From Rhodobiaceae bacterium UBA6963 (GTDB lineage Bacteria > Pseudomonadota > Alphaproteobacteria > RS24), in NCBI GenBank assembly GCA_002450335.1, contig DJZB01000022.1:113857-173669 (forward strand): a stretch of DNA of 59,813 nucleotides, written 5' to 3'. Both the position numbers and the translations under genes were made by a program. The notes below the pieces were generated by a model, which saw only the letters and a list, made by a program, of their open reading frames with translations, did no database searches and had not been told where the DNA came from. Position 1 is the first letter of the stretch, and the number at the start of each line of letters is the position of its first letter. Below, in pieces: positions 50,523 through 58,848 of the stretch.

Positions 50523-50927
50523 ATGAAGATATTCTCAACATATAATTTTTCCTGTTCTCTAAAACTTCCTTTTTTAGCGCTTATTTTGTCGTTCGGGCTT
50601 GCTGGGTGTTCGTCGGTAACGAATGCCTTAAACCCTGGAAATATTTACAGTGATATTTTCCAAAATAAGTCATCCAGATCGGATGTTTTGACAGCTGATG
50701 TTGAAAATCGCGCCCATTCAGATTTTATTTTACGCGGCGGCTCACTCTCTCGCTTGCCGTCCTTGCAGACCGATGAGGGGATTACCCCACAGCCATCAGA
50801 GCCGGTTGAAACAAAACCTCTTGCTGCGCCTCCTTCAAATAGTGAAGAAGCGCCTCCAGCAAACAATCAGACGCAAAAGCAGGAACAACCCCCTGCCTTT
50901 CCAGGTTTATCTGGTGTTGTTCAGTAG
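50523..50927 (+). CDS. Small Pro-rich lipoprotein, function unknown
   Basis: I do not recognise a family for this 134-residue protein. The N-terminus is a lipoprotein signal with the lipobox LAGC at about residues 26-29, so it should be lipidated and sit in the envelope. Residues 30-80 are polar with an ILRGGSLSRLPSLQ segment, and residues 85-130 are a disordered Pro/Glu/Gln-rich tail ending FPGLSGVVQ. It lies 22 bp after argC and 68 bp before the aminotransferase on the same strand. The first methionine gives a long n-region; no better start is visible. Confidence 0.72.
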   Translation: MKIFSTYNFSCSLKLPFLALILSFGLAGCSSVTNALNPGNIYSDIFQNKSSRSDVLTADVENRAHSDFILRGGSLSRLPSLQTDEGITPQPSEPVETKPLAAPPSNSEEAPPANNQTQKQEQPPAFPGLSGVVQ

Positions 50928-50995
50928 AATTGCCATAAGCTTGCCGCATTTAAGAGTATAGTAGACATATTATTATCGATAATTAAGAAATTCAC

Positions 50996-52207
50996 ATGGT
51001 TCAAGATTTTCAAAGAATACAAAGACTCCCACCTTATGTGTTTGAGCAGGTAAATAAGCTCAAATACCAAGCGCGTTCAGATGGGGCAGATATCATTGAT
51101 TTTGGTATGGGTAATCCGGATCTTCCGACCCCTAAGCATATTGTCGATAAATTGGTTGAGACAGTTAATAATCCTAAAACCCATAGATACTCTGCCTCAA
51201 AGGGCATACCAGGGTTACGCCAGTCACAAGCAAGGTATTATGAACGCCGCTTTGGGGTCAAACTTAACCCTGATACAGAAATCATTGCTACACTCGGATC
51301 CAAAGAAGGTTTCGCCAATATGGCTCAAGCTATGGTGAACCCCGGAGATGTTATTCTGGTACCAAATCCGACTTATCCAATTCATGCTTTTGGTTTTATT
51401 ATTTCCGGTGCGACCATACAGCATTTGCCAATTCTGCCTGACACAATGTCCACACCTGACGGTTTCTTTGAGGTCTTGGATCAAAATGTTCGTAATTCAG
51501 TACCGCCGCCCAAGGCATTGGTTTTGAATTTCCCGGGTAATCCGACTGCTGAAGTTGTTGATCTTGATTTTTATAAAGAAGTTGTAAGCTATTGTAAAAA
51601 GTATGATATTTTGATTCTTTCAGACCTTGCCTATGCTGAAATTTATTATGACTCCAACAACCCGCCGCCTTCAATTTTGCAGGTTGAGGGAGCAAAAGAT
51701 ATTGCTGTTGAATTTACGTCGCTTTCAAAGACTTATTCTATGCCGGGCTGGCGCATGGGCTTTGCTGTAGGCAATGAACGTCTTATTGGCGCGCTTACAC
51801 GAATTAAGTCTTATCTTGATTATGGGGCTTTTACGCCCATTCAAGTGGCAGCATCTGCGGCGCTTGATAGCCCTGACAGTGTTATTCAAGAAATTCGAGA
51901 TGTTTATAAACATCGTCGAGACGTTCTCATTGACGCTTTTGAGAGGGTTGGGTGGCATGTTCCGGCGCCGGAGGCAACCATGTTTGCGTGGGCACCAATT
52001 CCTGATCCTCTGAAAAAGCTTGGTTCACTTGAATTTTCAAAACTACTATTGCAGGAAGCCGATATTGCCGTATCGCCCGGCATTGGTTTTGGCGAATATG
52101 GTGATACACATGTCAGAATTGCGCTGGTAGAAAACGAACAACGAATTCGCCAAGCCGCACGAAACTTGAAAAAGTTTCTTGATAAGCATCAGATTTCAGC
52201 CGCTTAA
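50996..52207 (+). CDS. PLP-dependent aminotransferase (AlaC / LL-DAP aminotransferase-like)
   Basis: This 403-residue class I aminotransferase resembles the AlaC/DapL-like group that precedes hom in many alphaproteobacteria. Landmarks are IIDFGMGNPDLPTP, RYSASKGIPGLRQS, the NPTYPIH and NFPGNPTAEV segments with the PLP-contacting asparagine, SDLAYAEIYYD, and the Schiff-base lysine in TSLSKTYSMPGWRMGF. Glutamate-pyruvate transamination is the best guess, while amino-group transfer in the aspartate pathway is possible given the hom neighbour. It lies 15 bp before hom. Confidence 0.92.
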   Translation: MVQDFQRIQRLPPYVFEQVNKLKYQARSDGADIIDFGMGNPDLPTPKHIVDKLVETVNNPKTHRYSASKGIPGLRQSQARYYERRFGVKLNPDTEIIATLGSKEGFANMAQAMVNPGDVILVPNPTYPIHAFGFIISGATIQHLPILPDTMSTPDGFFEVLDQNVRNSVPPPKALVLNFPGNPTAEVVDLDFYKEVVSYCKKYDILILSDLAYAEIYYDSNNPPPSILQVEGAKDIAVEFTSLSKTYSMPGWRMGFAVGNERLIGALTRIKSYLDYGAFTPIQVAASAALDSPDSVIQEIRDVYKHRRDVLIDAFERVGWHVPAPEATMFAWAPIPDPLKKLGSLEFSKLLLQEADIAVSPGIGFGEYGDTHVRIALVENEQRIRQAARNLKKFLDKHQISAA

Positions 52208-52222
52208 TCTTTGGAGAAGATA

Positions 52223-53533
52223 ATGGATTCTTTGAGGATTGGGATTGCCGGTGTTGGAACAGTAGGCGCGTGTGTGGCTGTCAAACTGCTTGCAGAAGCG
52301 GTTCAGGGCGCGACCATTAAACGTTTAGCAGTTCGTGATATCAATAAAGATCGAGGATTTTCTGTACCTGAAGCGCAATGGACCCAAAATACCCTTGAAT
52401 TAGCTGATGCGGATGATGTTGATGTCGTTGTTGAACTTATTGGCGGTGCTGACGGTATTGCCTTAGATCTGGTGCGCACTGCATTGGTTAATAAAAAGCA
52501 TGTGGTAACAGCCAATAAAGCGCTCTTGGCAAAGCATGGCGTTGAGTTGGCTGAGTTGGCTGAAAATAACAATTGTATTCTAAGCTATGAGGCTGCAGTT
52601 GCCGGAGGTATTCCTGTGATAAAGGCCTTATCAGAAGGACTGGCAGCAAATAACATATACCGTATAAACGGTATTTTGAATGGAACATGTAATTTCATCC
52701 TTACCGAAATGGAAACAAAAGGGGCGGGTTATGAGGAGACTTTACATATTGCTCAAGAGCTTGGTTATGCCGAAGCTGATCCGACTTTCGATGTTGAAGG
52801 TATTGATGCCGCTCAAAAGCTGAGTTTGCTCTCCGCCATTGCCTTTGGTCAAAAACCTAATGAAAACGATGTCACCACACGCGGTATTAGCGATGTTGCT
52901 GCAATAGATTTTGAATTCGCAGAGGGATTTGGTGCGGTTATCAGACTTATTGCACGGGCTGAAAAAAAGATAATAGAAGATGCTTCTTCTATCTCGTCTT
53001 CTGCCGGTGAGATCGTGCAAGCGGTAGAGCCGTGTCTGGTGCGTAAATCATCAGTTCTCTCAGGTATTAGTGGTGTGACCAATGCAGTGCAGTTTGAAAC
53101 CGATATGGTCGATGTCATGCTTCAAGGCCCGGGCGCGGGTGGTGAAGCAACTGCCTCAGCTGTGCTGGCAGATATTGCCGACCTCAATCAGTTTATAAAA
53201 TCAGGCATGCAGATATCACCTTATGTTTTTGGACGCTCTGTATCGGAACTTGTTGCATCTCAAGGCGAGACCGAGGTCATGCCGTCACAATGGTATATCA
53301 GGCTTAATCTCAAAGACGCTCCCGGAAGCATGGCGAAGGTCACCTCAATACTTGCTGAACATAATGTATCAATTGAAGAAGCGGTGCAAAGAGGCCCTCA
53401 AAATGGTGAAGACCGCCGGCCGGTTGTGTTTATCACCCATAAATGTGAAAAATCGGCTATTAAAAATGCTTTGGAAGCCCTCGAGGCTATTGATGTTATC
53501 GCCAAAGACGTAAATTATATGCCTGTAATTTAA
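52223..53533 (+). CDS. hom: Homoserine dehydrogenase
   Basis: Hom reduces aspartate semialdehyde to homoserine for threonine and methionine. From ATG 52223 it has 436 residues: an N-terminal Rossmann fold (LRIGIAGVGTVGACVAVKLL), the catalytic domain with AVAGGIPVIKALSEGLAANNI and NGILNGTCNFILTEME, and a C-terminal ACT domain (about residues 355-430) that normally binds threonine for feedback inhibition. GGAG (52213-52216) sets this start over TTG 52211. It is followed by glpX after 51 bp. Confidence 0.96.
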   Translation: MDSLRIGIAGVGTVGACVAVKLLAEAVQGATIKRLAVRDINKDRGFSVPEAQWTQNTLELADADDVDVVVELIGGADGIALDLVRTALVNKKHVVTANKALLAKHGVELAELAENNNCILSYEAAVAGGIPVIKALSEGLAANNIYRINGILNGTCNFILTEMETKGAGYEETLHIAQELGYAEADPTFDVEGIDAAQKLSLLSAIAFGQKPNENDVTTRGISDVAAIDFEFAEGFGAVIRLIARAEKKIIEDASSISSSAGEIVQAVEPCLVRKSSVLSGISGVTNAVQFETDMVDVMLQGPGAGGEATASAVLADIADLNQFIKSGMQISPYVFGRSVSELVASQGETEVMPSQWYIRLNLKDAPGSMAKVTSILAEHNVSIEEAVQRGPQNGEDRRPVVFITHKCEKSAIKNALEALEAIDVIAKDVNYMPVI

Positions 53534-53584
53534 GTACGTGGTTCAAGCAGACTCGTCTGGGCCCTTCAGGATAAAGGATTAAGA

Positions 53585-54577
53585 ATGACCTCTGGAATTA
53601 ATCGTAGTCTCACGCTTGAACTTGTCAGAGTAACTGAAGCTGCTGCAGTTGCATGCGCTCCACTTATTGGGCGAGGTGATGAAAAAGCTGCTGATCAGGC
53701 TGCCGTTAACGCAACACGAACAGAATTAAACCGTCTGGATATAGACGGCAAAATTGTTATCGGCGAGGGCGAACGTGACGAAGCGCCCATGTTATATATT
53801 GGTGAAGAAGTCGGCACAGGGCAGGGGCCAAAAATTGATATTGCCCTTGATCCACTTGAGGGAACAACGCTGACTGCCAAAGGCATGCCTAATGCGCTCG
53901 CAGTGATTGCACTTGCGGAGCATAATAATCTTCTCAACGCGCCGGACACCTATATGCAGAAAATTGCAGTAGGGGGAGGGTTGCCGAATGAAGTGATTGA
54001 CCTCGATGCCACGCCTCAAGAAAATATTATTGAACTTGCCAAGGCCAAAGGCGTTGGCCCGGAACATATAACTGTTTGTGTGTTAGATCGTCCGCGTCAT
54101 CAGGATATCTTAGAAGGCATCCGGAGTGCAGGAGCTAAAGTAAGTTTAATCTCTGATGGTGATGTTGCGGGTATCATCCACACCACAGACCCTACAACCG
54201 GAATAGATCTCTATATGGGAACAGGCGGCGCCCCAGAGGGGGTTTTGGCAGCCGCTGCCTTGGCTTGCACAGGTGGGCAAATGCAAGGCCGGCTTGTGAC
54301 AGACAGTGAGCATCAAAAAGAACGCGCCGCGCAAATGGGTGTTTCTGATTTCAATAGAAAATACACTGTTGATGACATGGCCAAGGGGGATATCATACTT
54401 TCCCTAACGGGTGTCACGAGTGGATCTCTGGTACAAGGTGTTTCCTATGAACGGAATGCAATCATCACAGATAGCCTTGTCATGCGGCGCTCAATCGGGG
54501 AAACCCCGACATCAACAACAAGATGGATTCGTGCTCGTCATCACATCACAAACAAATTTACGCAGGACGAAAAATGA
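53585..54577 (+). CDS. glpX: Class II fructose-1,6-bisphosphatase
   Basis: GlpX dephosphorylates fructose-1,6-bisphosphate in gluconeogenesis. The 330-residue protein has the lithium-sensitive phosphatase motifs GEGERDEAPMLYIGEEVG and DIALDPLEGTTLTAKGMPNA with the metal-binding acidic residues, and MGTGGAPEGVLAAAAL. Length fits the class. It forms part of aminotransferase-hom-glpX-recJ, a common alphaproteobacterial run. Its stop overlaps recJ by 4 bp. Confidence 0.96.
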   Translation: MTSGINRSLTLELVRVTEAAAVACAPLIGRGDEKAADQAAVNATRTELNRLDIDGKIVIGEGERDEAPMLYIGEEVGTGQGPKIDIALDPLEGTTLTAKGMPNALAVIALAEHNNLLNAPDTYMQKIAVGGGLPNEVIDLDATPQENIIELAKAKGVGPEHITVCVLDRPRHQDILEGIRSAGAKVSLISDGDVAGIIHTTDPTTGIDLYMGTGGAPEGVLAAAALACTGGQMQGRLVTDSEHQKERAAQMGVSDFNRKYTVDDMAKGDIILSLTGVTSGSLVQGVSYERNAIITDSLVMRRSIGETPTSTTRWIRARHHITNKFTQDEK

Positions 54578-56358
54578 TATCTGCGCCGGTGGTTGAAACC
54601 CTGTTAGGGGTTGAGCAATCTGCTGCCGGAAGACGATGGGTCATGCGCCCTTATGATGAGCGTCTAGCCCTGACGATTGCTCAAAGGCATGGATTGCCGG
54701 ATGCTGTTAGTCGGATACTTTCACAACGGGGTATTACAACAGAAATTGTGAGTGATTATCTTAACCCAAATCTTGTCGAAATCATGCCTGACCCTTTTGT
54801 TCTGGCTGATCTTGAGAAAGCTGCCGGACGACTTGCAGATGCGATTATCCATGATGAAAAAATTGCCGTGTTTGGAGATTATGACGTTGATGGCGCGACA
54901 TCGGCAGCGTGTCTTATCAGGTTCTTGCGTCAGCTAGGCATTACCCCTGAGCTTTATGTGCCGAACCGTATGACCGAAGGTTATGGCCCGAGTGTGCCTG
55001 CTTTCAAAACTCTCATAGATGAGGGGACCGGTGTGATTGTCACCGTGGATTGTGGAACAATGGCACATGATGCACTTGCCTTTGCTAAAGAGCAGTCTGT
55101 CGATGTGATTGTCGCCGACCACCATCAGACGGGAACATCTCTGCCGGATTGCTTTGCATTGGTTAATCCGAGGCGTGGCGATGATTTGAGCGGGCTGGGC
55201 AATTTGGCTGCGGTTGGCGTAACATTTATGTTGTTGGTCGGATTGCGGCGTGAGCTTCGTAATCGAGGCTATTTTTCTTTGAAAGAAGAGCCGAATTTAA
55301 TGGCCTTAACCGACCTCGTCGCACTGGGGACGGTTTGCGACGTTGTGCCATTGGAAGGTCTCAATAGGGCTTTGGTAAGTCAGGGATTACGGGTTATGGC
55401 TCGGCGGGAAAATACCGGCATAAAGGCCATGATTGATTTGTGTAAACTGGAAAGTGCACCTGAAGCGTCGGATTGCGGTTTTAAACTGGGGCCGCGAATT
55501 AATGCAGGTGGACGGGTTGGTGAAAGTGACCTTGGCACACGTTTACTGATTGCGGATAATCCTGATGAAGCTGCGGGTTTGGCTTTGCGCATGGATGAGT
55601 TAAATACGCATCGTCGCAGTTTAGGAGACGAAAATCTGTCTTTGGCTGAAAGGATGATTGAAGACATTATCAGTCACCGAAATGGACTGCCGCCTTACAT
55701 TCTTTTATCTCATCGTGAATTTCATGCCGGGGTCATTGGTATTGTTGCAGGAAGATTGAAAGATAAATATAACCGCCCAACATTTGTAATAGCCCTCGAC
55801 GCAGATGGGACAGGAAAGGGTTCGGCGCGCTCCATTAAGTCGGTTGATATTGGACGGATGGTATCAGGGGCTGTTCAGGCAGATGTGCTTCAAGCCGGTG
55901 GTGGTCATGCGATGGCAGCTGGGGTGACCACACACATTGATCAATTGGCAGATTTTGAAAACTATCTTTCAAAACAGCTTGGCGACATGAGCTTTTCGGG
56001 TCCGCGAGAGATGATGTTTGACTGTGCGGTTAGCCCCTCAGGTGCAGTCAGGGAATTTCATGATCTTTTATCGCGCATAGGACCGTTTGGTGCCGGAAAC
56101 CCTGAGCCGCGCATGGTGTTGCCGGCCGTTCATGTGCTTCATGCTGAAATTGTCGGTGCAGGGCATGTTCGTTGTCGATTTGGGGATGACCAAGGCGGTA
56201 AATTATCGGCAATGGCATTTGCCTCGGTGGATGAACCTGTAAGAAATATGATTTTATCAGGGGCGCGTGTGCTTCATGTAGCGGGTACGCTGAAAGCCGA
56301 TAATTGGCGTGGAAGAAATGGCGTGCAGTTCATGGTTCAAGACGTCGCATCAATTTAG
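54574..56358 (+). CDS. recJ: Single-stranded-DNA-specific exonuclease RecJ
   Basis: RecJ digests single-stranded DNA 5'-3' in recombination and mismatch repair. From ATG 54574 the protein is 594 residues with the DHH-family metal sites FGDYDVDGATSAACL, TVDCGTMAHDAL and VADHHQTG in the N-terminal half, and the DHHA1 domain with the GGGHAMAAG motif at about residue 450, followed by an OB-like C-terminal domain. The start overlaps the glpX stop (ATGA); an upstream ATG at 54523 in the same frame lies within glpX and gives an untypical extension. Confidence 0.95.
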   Translation: MISAPVVETLLGVEQSAAGRRWVMRPYDERLALTIAQRHGLPDAVSRILSQRGITTEIVSDYLNPNLVEIMPDPFVLADLEKAAGRLADAIIHDEKIAVFGDYDVDGATSAACLIRFLRQLGITPELYVPNRMTEGYGPSVPAFKTLIDEGTGVIVTVDCGTMAHDALAFAKEQSVDVIVADHHQTGTSLPDCFALVNPRRGDDLSGLGNLAAVGVTFMLLVGLRRELRNRGYFSLKEEPNLMALTDLVALGTVCDVVPLEGLNRALVSQGLRVMARRENTGIKAMIDLCKLESAPEASDCGFKLGPRINAGGRVGESDLGTRLLIADNPDEAAGLALRMDELNTHRRSLGDENLSLAERMIEDIISHRNGLPPYILLSHREFHAGVIGIVAGRLKDKYNRPTFVIALDADGTGKGSARSIKSVDIGRMVSGAVQADVLQAGGGHAMAAGVTTHIDQLADFENYLSKQLGDMSFSGPREMMFDCAVSPSGAVREFHDLLSRIGPFGAGNPEPRMVLPAVHVLHAEIVGAGHVRCRFGDDQGGKLSAMAFASVDEPVRNMILSGARVLHVAGTLKADNWRGRNGVQFMVQDVASI

Positions 56359-56369
56359 AAATTCATGCC

Positions 56370-56398
56370 TTGAAATCATGCAATGACTGAGTTATATC
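56370..56398 (+). promoter_or_regulatory. Probable tRNA-Glu promoter
   Basis: TTGAAA (56370-56375) and TATATC (56393-56398) are separated by 17 bp, placing the transcription start a few bases before the tRNA. ACTGAG (56386-56391) and CTCAGT (56406-56411) form an inverted repeat that flanks the -10. Confidence 0.55.
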
Positions 56399-56416
56399 CC
56401 TCTCACTCAGTGTAAT

Positions 56417-56491
56417 GCGCCCTTCGTCTATCGGTTAGGACGCCAGGTTTTCAACCTGGAAAGAGGGGTTCGATTCCCCTAGGGCGTGCCA
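56417..56491 (+). tRNA. tRNA-Glu (anticodon UUC)
   Basis: A full cloverleaf can be drawn: acceptor GCGCCCT pairs with AGGGCGT (first pair G-U), the D loop contains GGTTAGGA, the anticodon stem is CCAGG/CCTGG with loop TTTTCAA (anticodon 56450-56452), and the T arm is GGGG-TTCGATT-CCCC. The discriminator G and a genomically encoded CCA end the gene. It is 75 nt with CCA. No integrase or attachment-site duplicate lies beside it. Confidence 0.97.
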
Positions 56492-56555
56492 TCACTTTTA
56501 GCAGCTTATCAAGCAGACAGTTAAACTTTGGTAAGTTCAAACCATCCCCATTAAT

Positions 56556-57164
56556 TTATCTATAAACCTTTGTATCACCCTTCCAGTATTGGTTTATAAA
56601 ATCGTCCCGACCACATCTTGAGCGGTAAAATTTATACCGAATGGGATTCTTTTTAGAGTAGTTCTGATGATACTCTTCAGCAGGATAAAAAGTCTCAGCG
56701 GCTATAATTTTTGTTGCAACAGGTTTTAAAAATTTCCCTGACGCATTTAAGGATGCGCGTGATTTCTCAGACTCTGTTTTTTGATAATCAGAATTATAAA
56801 AAATGACACTGCTATATTGTTGACCTCTGTCACAGAATGAGCCGTCAGCGTCAGTAGGGTCAATCATACGCCAAAAAGCTTGGGTGAGACTTTGAAAATC
56901 AACTTTTTTGTCGTCAAAAACAACTTTTACGATTTCATAGTGTCCGGTTGTTCCTTTGCTGACATCTTTGTAGTCAGGGTTAGCCACATGCCCGCCCATG
57001 TAGCCTGAAACGACATCGCGCACACCTTCAATTTTTGCAAAATCAGCTTCGGTGCACCAAAAGCAACCACCACCAAAATAGGCGGTTCTCTCTGTTGCAA
57101 ATGTTATTTGGGGAAGCATTAAAAAAACGGCACACAACAGTGTGTAAAAAAAAGAATTTTTCAT
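56556..57164 (-). CDS. msrA: Peptide-methionine (S)-S-oxide reductase, exported
   Basis: MsrA reduces methionine-S-sulfoxide in damaged proteins. The 202-residue protein has the catalytic GGGCFWCTEADF motif, SGYMGGHVANPDY, GHYEIVKVVFD, and a possible recycling cysteine in YRSRCGRDDF near the C-terminus. An N-terminal signal peptide (MKNSFFYTLLCAVFLMLPQITFA) predicts a periplasmic location, unlike the cytoplasmic E. coli MsrA. It lies 66 bp downstream of the Sel1-like exported protein, in the same direction. Confidence 0.94.
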   Translation of the reverse strand: MKNSFFYTLLCAVFLMLPQITFATERTAYFGGGCFWCTEADFAKIEGVRDVVSGYMGGHVANPDYKDVSKGTTGHYEIVKVVFDDKKVDFQSLTQAFWRMIDPTDADGSFCDRGQQYSSVIFYNSDYQKTESEKSRASLNASGKFLKPVATKIIAAETFYPAEEYHQNYSKKNPIRYKFYRSRCGRDDFINQYWKGDTKVYR

Positions 57165-57230
57165 TATTTTCTCGAGATTGTTTAAAGGAGATATTTTTGA
57201 TTGTTTAAATTTAAGACCAAATACTTAAAA

Positions 57231-57914
57231 TCATTGTTTGTTATAAACTGGAATCCAGTTTCTTGCCAATTCTTTTCCTAATAACCATTGATTTTTTGTC
57301 ATGTTATTTTCAAGCTTTTTTAGTTTTTTTTCTTCAATTATTGGTGCGCCAATTTGCAGTCTCAATGGGTTGGTAAGATATAAATGTGCCCACATGGCGC
57401 CTTCTACATAACTGTCATGTGTTTTATCAATTGATTGGTCTGTAGATTTTACGTTGGGATTATCAGCAGGCGCAAGGTCATCTGCATATAGAGATACCAT
57501 GGTCGCTTGTGCCCTAAAGTGCCCGGCATTTGCAGCTCTTAAAATCCATTGAAAGCCTTGCTTAAATTTAACATCCTTCATCAAGTCTTGTGTTTTTTTA
57601 TGAGCAGGCGTTGAGGATGTTAAGCCGGCGAGACGAAGCATACAAAGACCTGTAGCAAGTTGAGCTTCTTCAAAACCATAACCTTGGTGAGCAATAGGAA
57701 TTAATTTTTTCAATGCTTCTTCACATTTATCTGCATGTTTTAATTTAAAGCCGTCCCAATAAGGGGCGCTGTAATAACCGTTTTTTTTTGGGCTGCCAGT
57801 AGGTTGTTGCATTTGAGCCGTCGCCGAATGAATGTTCGCGACGCAAACCAGGCAAAATAATAATGCGACGCGTAGCCAAAAAACAGGCACTGTAATTTTT
57901 TTATGTTTTTGCAT
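57231..57914 (-). CDS. Exported Sel1-like repeat protein, function unknown
   Basis: This 227-residue protein has a signal peptide (cleavage expected after SATA near residue 33) and a helical body that resembles Sel1/TPR-like repeats, best seen in FQWILRAANAGHFRAQATMVSLYAD and YVEGAMWAHLYLTNP. There are two cysteines in the mature part (HADKCEEAL and LATGLCMLR) that could pair. Sel1-like proteins usually mediate protein contacts in the envelope. The role and partner are unknown; the MsrA gene downstream may be co-transcribed. Confidence 0.72.
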   Translation of the reverse strand: MQKHKKITVPVFWLRVALLFCLVCVANIHSATAQMQQPTGSPKKNGYYSAPYWDGFKLKHADKCEEALKKLIPIAHQGYGFEEAQLATGLCMLRLAGLTSSTPAHKKTQDLMKDVKFKQGFQWILRAANAGHFRAQATMVSLYADDLAPADNPNVKSTDQSIDKTHDSYVEGAMWAHLYLTNPLRLQIGAPIIEEKKLKKLENNMTKNQWLLGKELARNWIPVYNKQ

Positions 57915-58023
57915 GCAATTTCAACAAATAATAATGAACTGAACTGGACTTATACTCCCATTTTATTAGTTCATTTTAAAGTAGAGCATCATAACAAATA
58001 TTAAGCGGGCTTAAGGGACGTTC

Positions 58024-58758
58024 ATGGAAGAACTGAAGCAACTGATAAACAACTCGGCCTACACGGTCGTATTCACGGGAGCCGGGATCAGCACTGACTC
58101 AGGTATTCCGGACTTTCGAAGCCCCGGAGGCTTATGGAGCAGACTTGCACCGATAGATTTTCGGGATTTTATGGCTTCTGATGAGATGCGTGTGGAAACT
58201 TGGCGACGAAAGGTTCTGCTTGATCAGGAAATAGGAAAACCCCAGCCTAATACAGCTCATTATGCCATCTCCCAGTTGGTGAATATTGGAAAGGTGAATA
58301 AGGTCATAACTCAAAATATTGATAATCTTCACCAAAATTCAGGCCTTTCAGAAGACCAAATTATTGAACTACATGGTAATGGCACTTTTGCTAAATGCTT
58401 GAGTTGCGATAAAAAATACCAAATCGACCTCGTTAAAGAGCAATTTAAAAAAGATAATCTTGCGCCTGTATGCACCTGTGGAGGGTATATCAAATCTGCG
58501 ACGGTCTCTTTTGGTCAATCCATGCCCCCTGAGGCTATGCAGGCCGCTGAAGAGGTGAGCCTCGCCTGTGAGCTGTTTATTGCTGTCGGGTCTTCTTTAA
58601 AGGTATTTCCGGCCGCAGGGTTTCCTCTTCTTGCGAGGGAAAATGGCGCAAAATTTGTTATAATTAACCGCGAACCGACCGATTTGGACGGATATGCTGA
58701 TTTAATCCTGAATGATGAAATTAGTGAGGTTTTTGGTTCTCTTACTGAAAAGAATTAG
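58024..58758 (+). CDS. cobB: NAD-dependent protein deacylase (sirtuin family)
   Basis: Sir2 proteins remove acyl groups from lysines using NAD. The 244-residue protein has GAGISTDSGIPDFRSPGGLW, TQNIDNLHQ, the catalytic histidine in ELHGNGTF and a zinc-ribbon of four cysteines (CLSC and CTCGG). The tyrosine-arginine pair that marks desuccinylase-type CobB after the GLW loop is not apparent (VETWRRK at the place), so deacetylation is more likely than desuccinylation. It is divergent from the Sel1-like gene, with about 109 bp between starts. Confidence 0.93.
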   Translation: MEELKQLINNSAYTVVFTGAGISTDSGIPDFRSPGGLWSRLAPIDFRDFMASDEMRVETWRRKVLLDQEIGKPQPNTAHYAISQLVNIGKVNKVITQNIDNLHQNSGLSEDQIIELHGNGTFAKCLSCDKKYQIDLVKEQFKKDNLAPVCTCGGYIKSATVSFGQSMPPEAMQAAEEVSLACELFIAVGSSLKVFPAAGFPLLARENGAKFVIINREPTDLDGYADLILNDEISEVFGSLTEKN

Positions 58759-58848
58759 CATTTTTTAAACCCGATTTTGCTGTATTTGTAGTTCCGGTAT
58801 TGTTAAGATTGAATCACTAAAATTTTCATCCAATTATCTGAGGGTATG

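Noticed and set aside
53548..53559. Inverted repeat CAGAC-TC-GTCTG before glpX
   Set aside because: The loop is only 2 nt, the arms are short and no T-tract follows; likely chance.
56417..58023. Genomic island integrated at tRNA-Glu
   Set aside because: No integrase, no repeated tRNA 3' end and no change in base composition by eye; downstream genes are ordinary.
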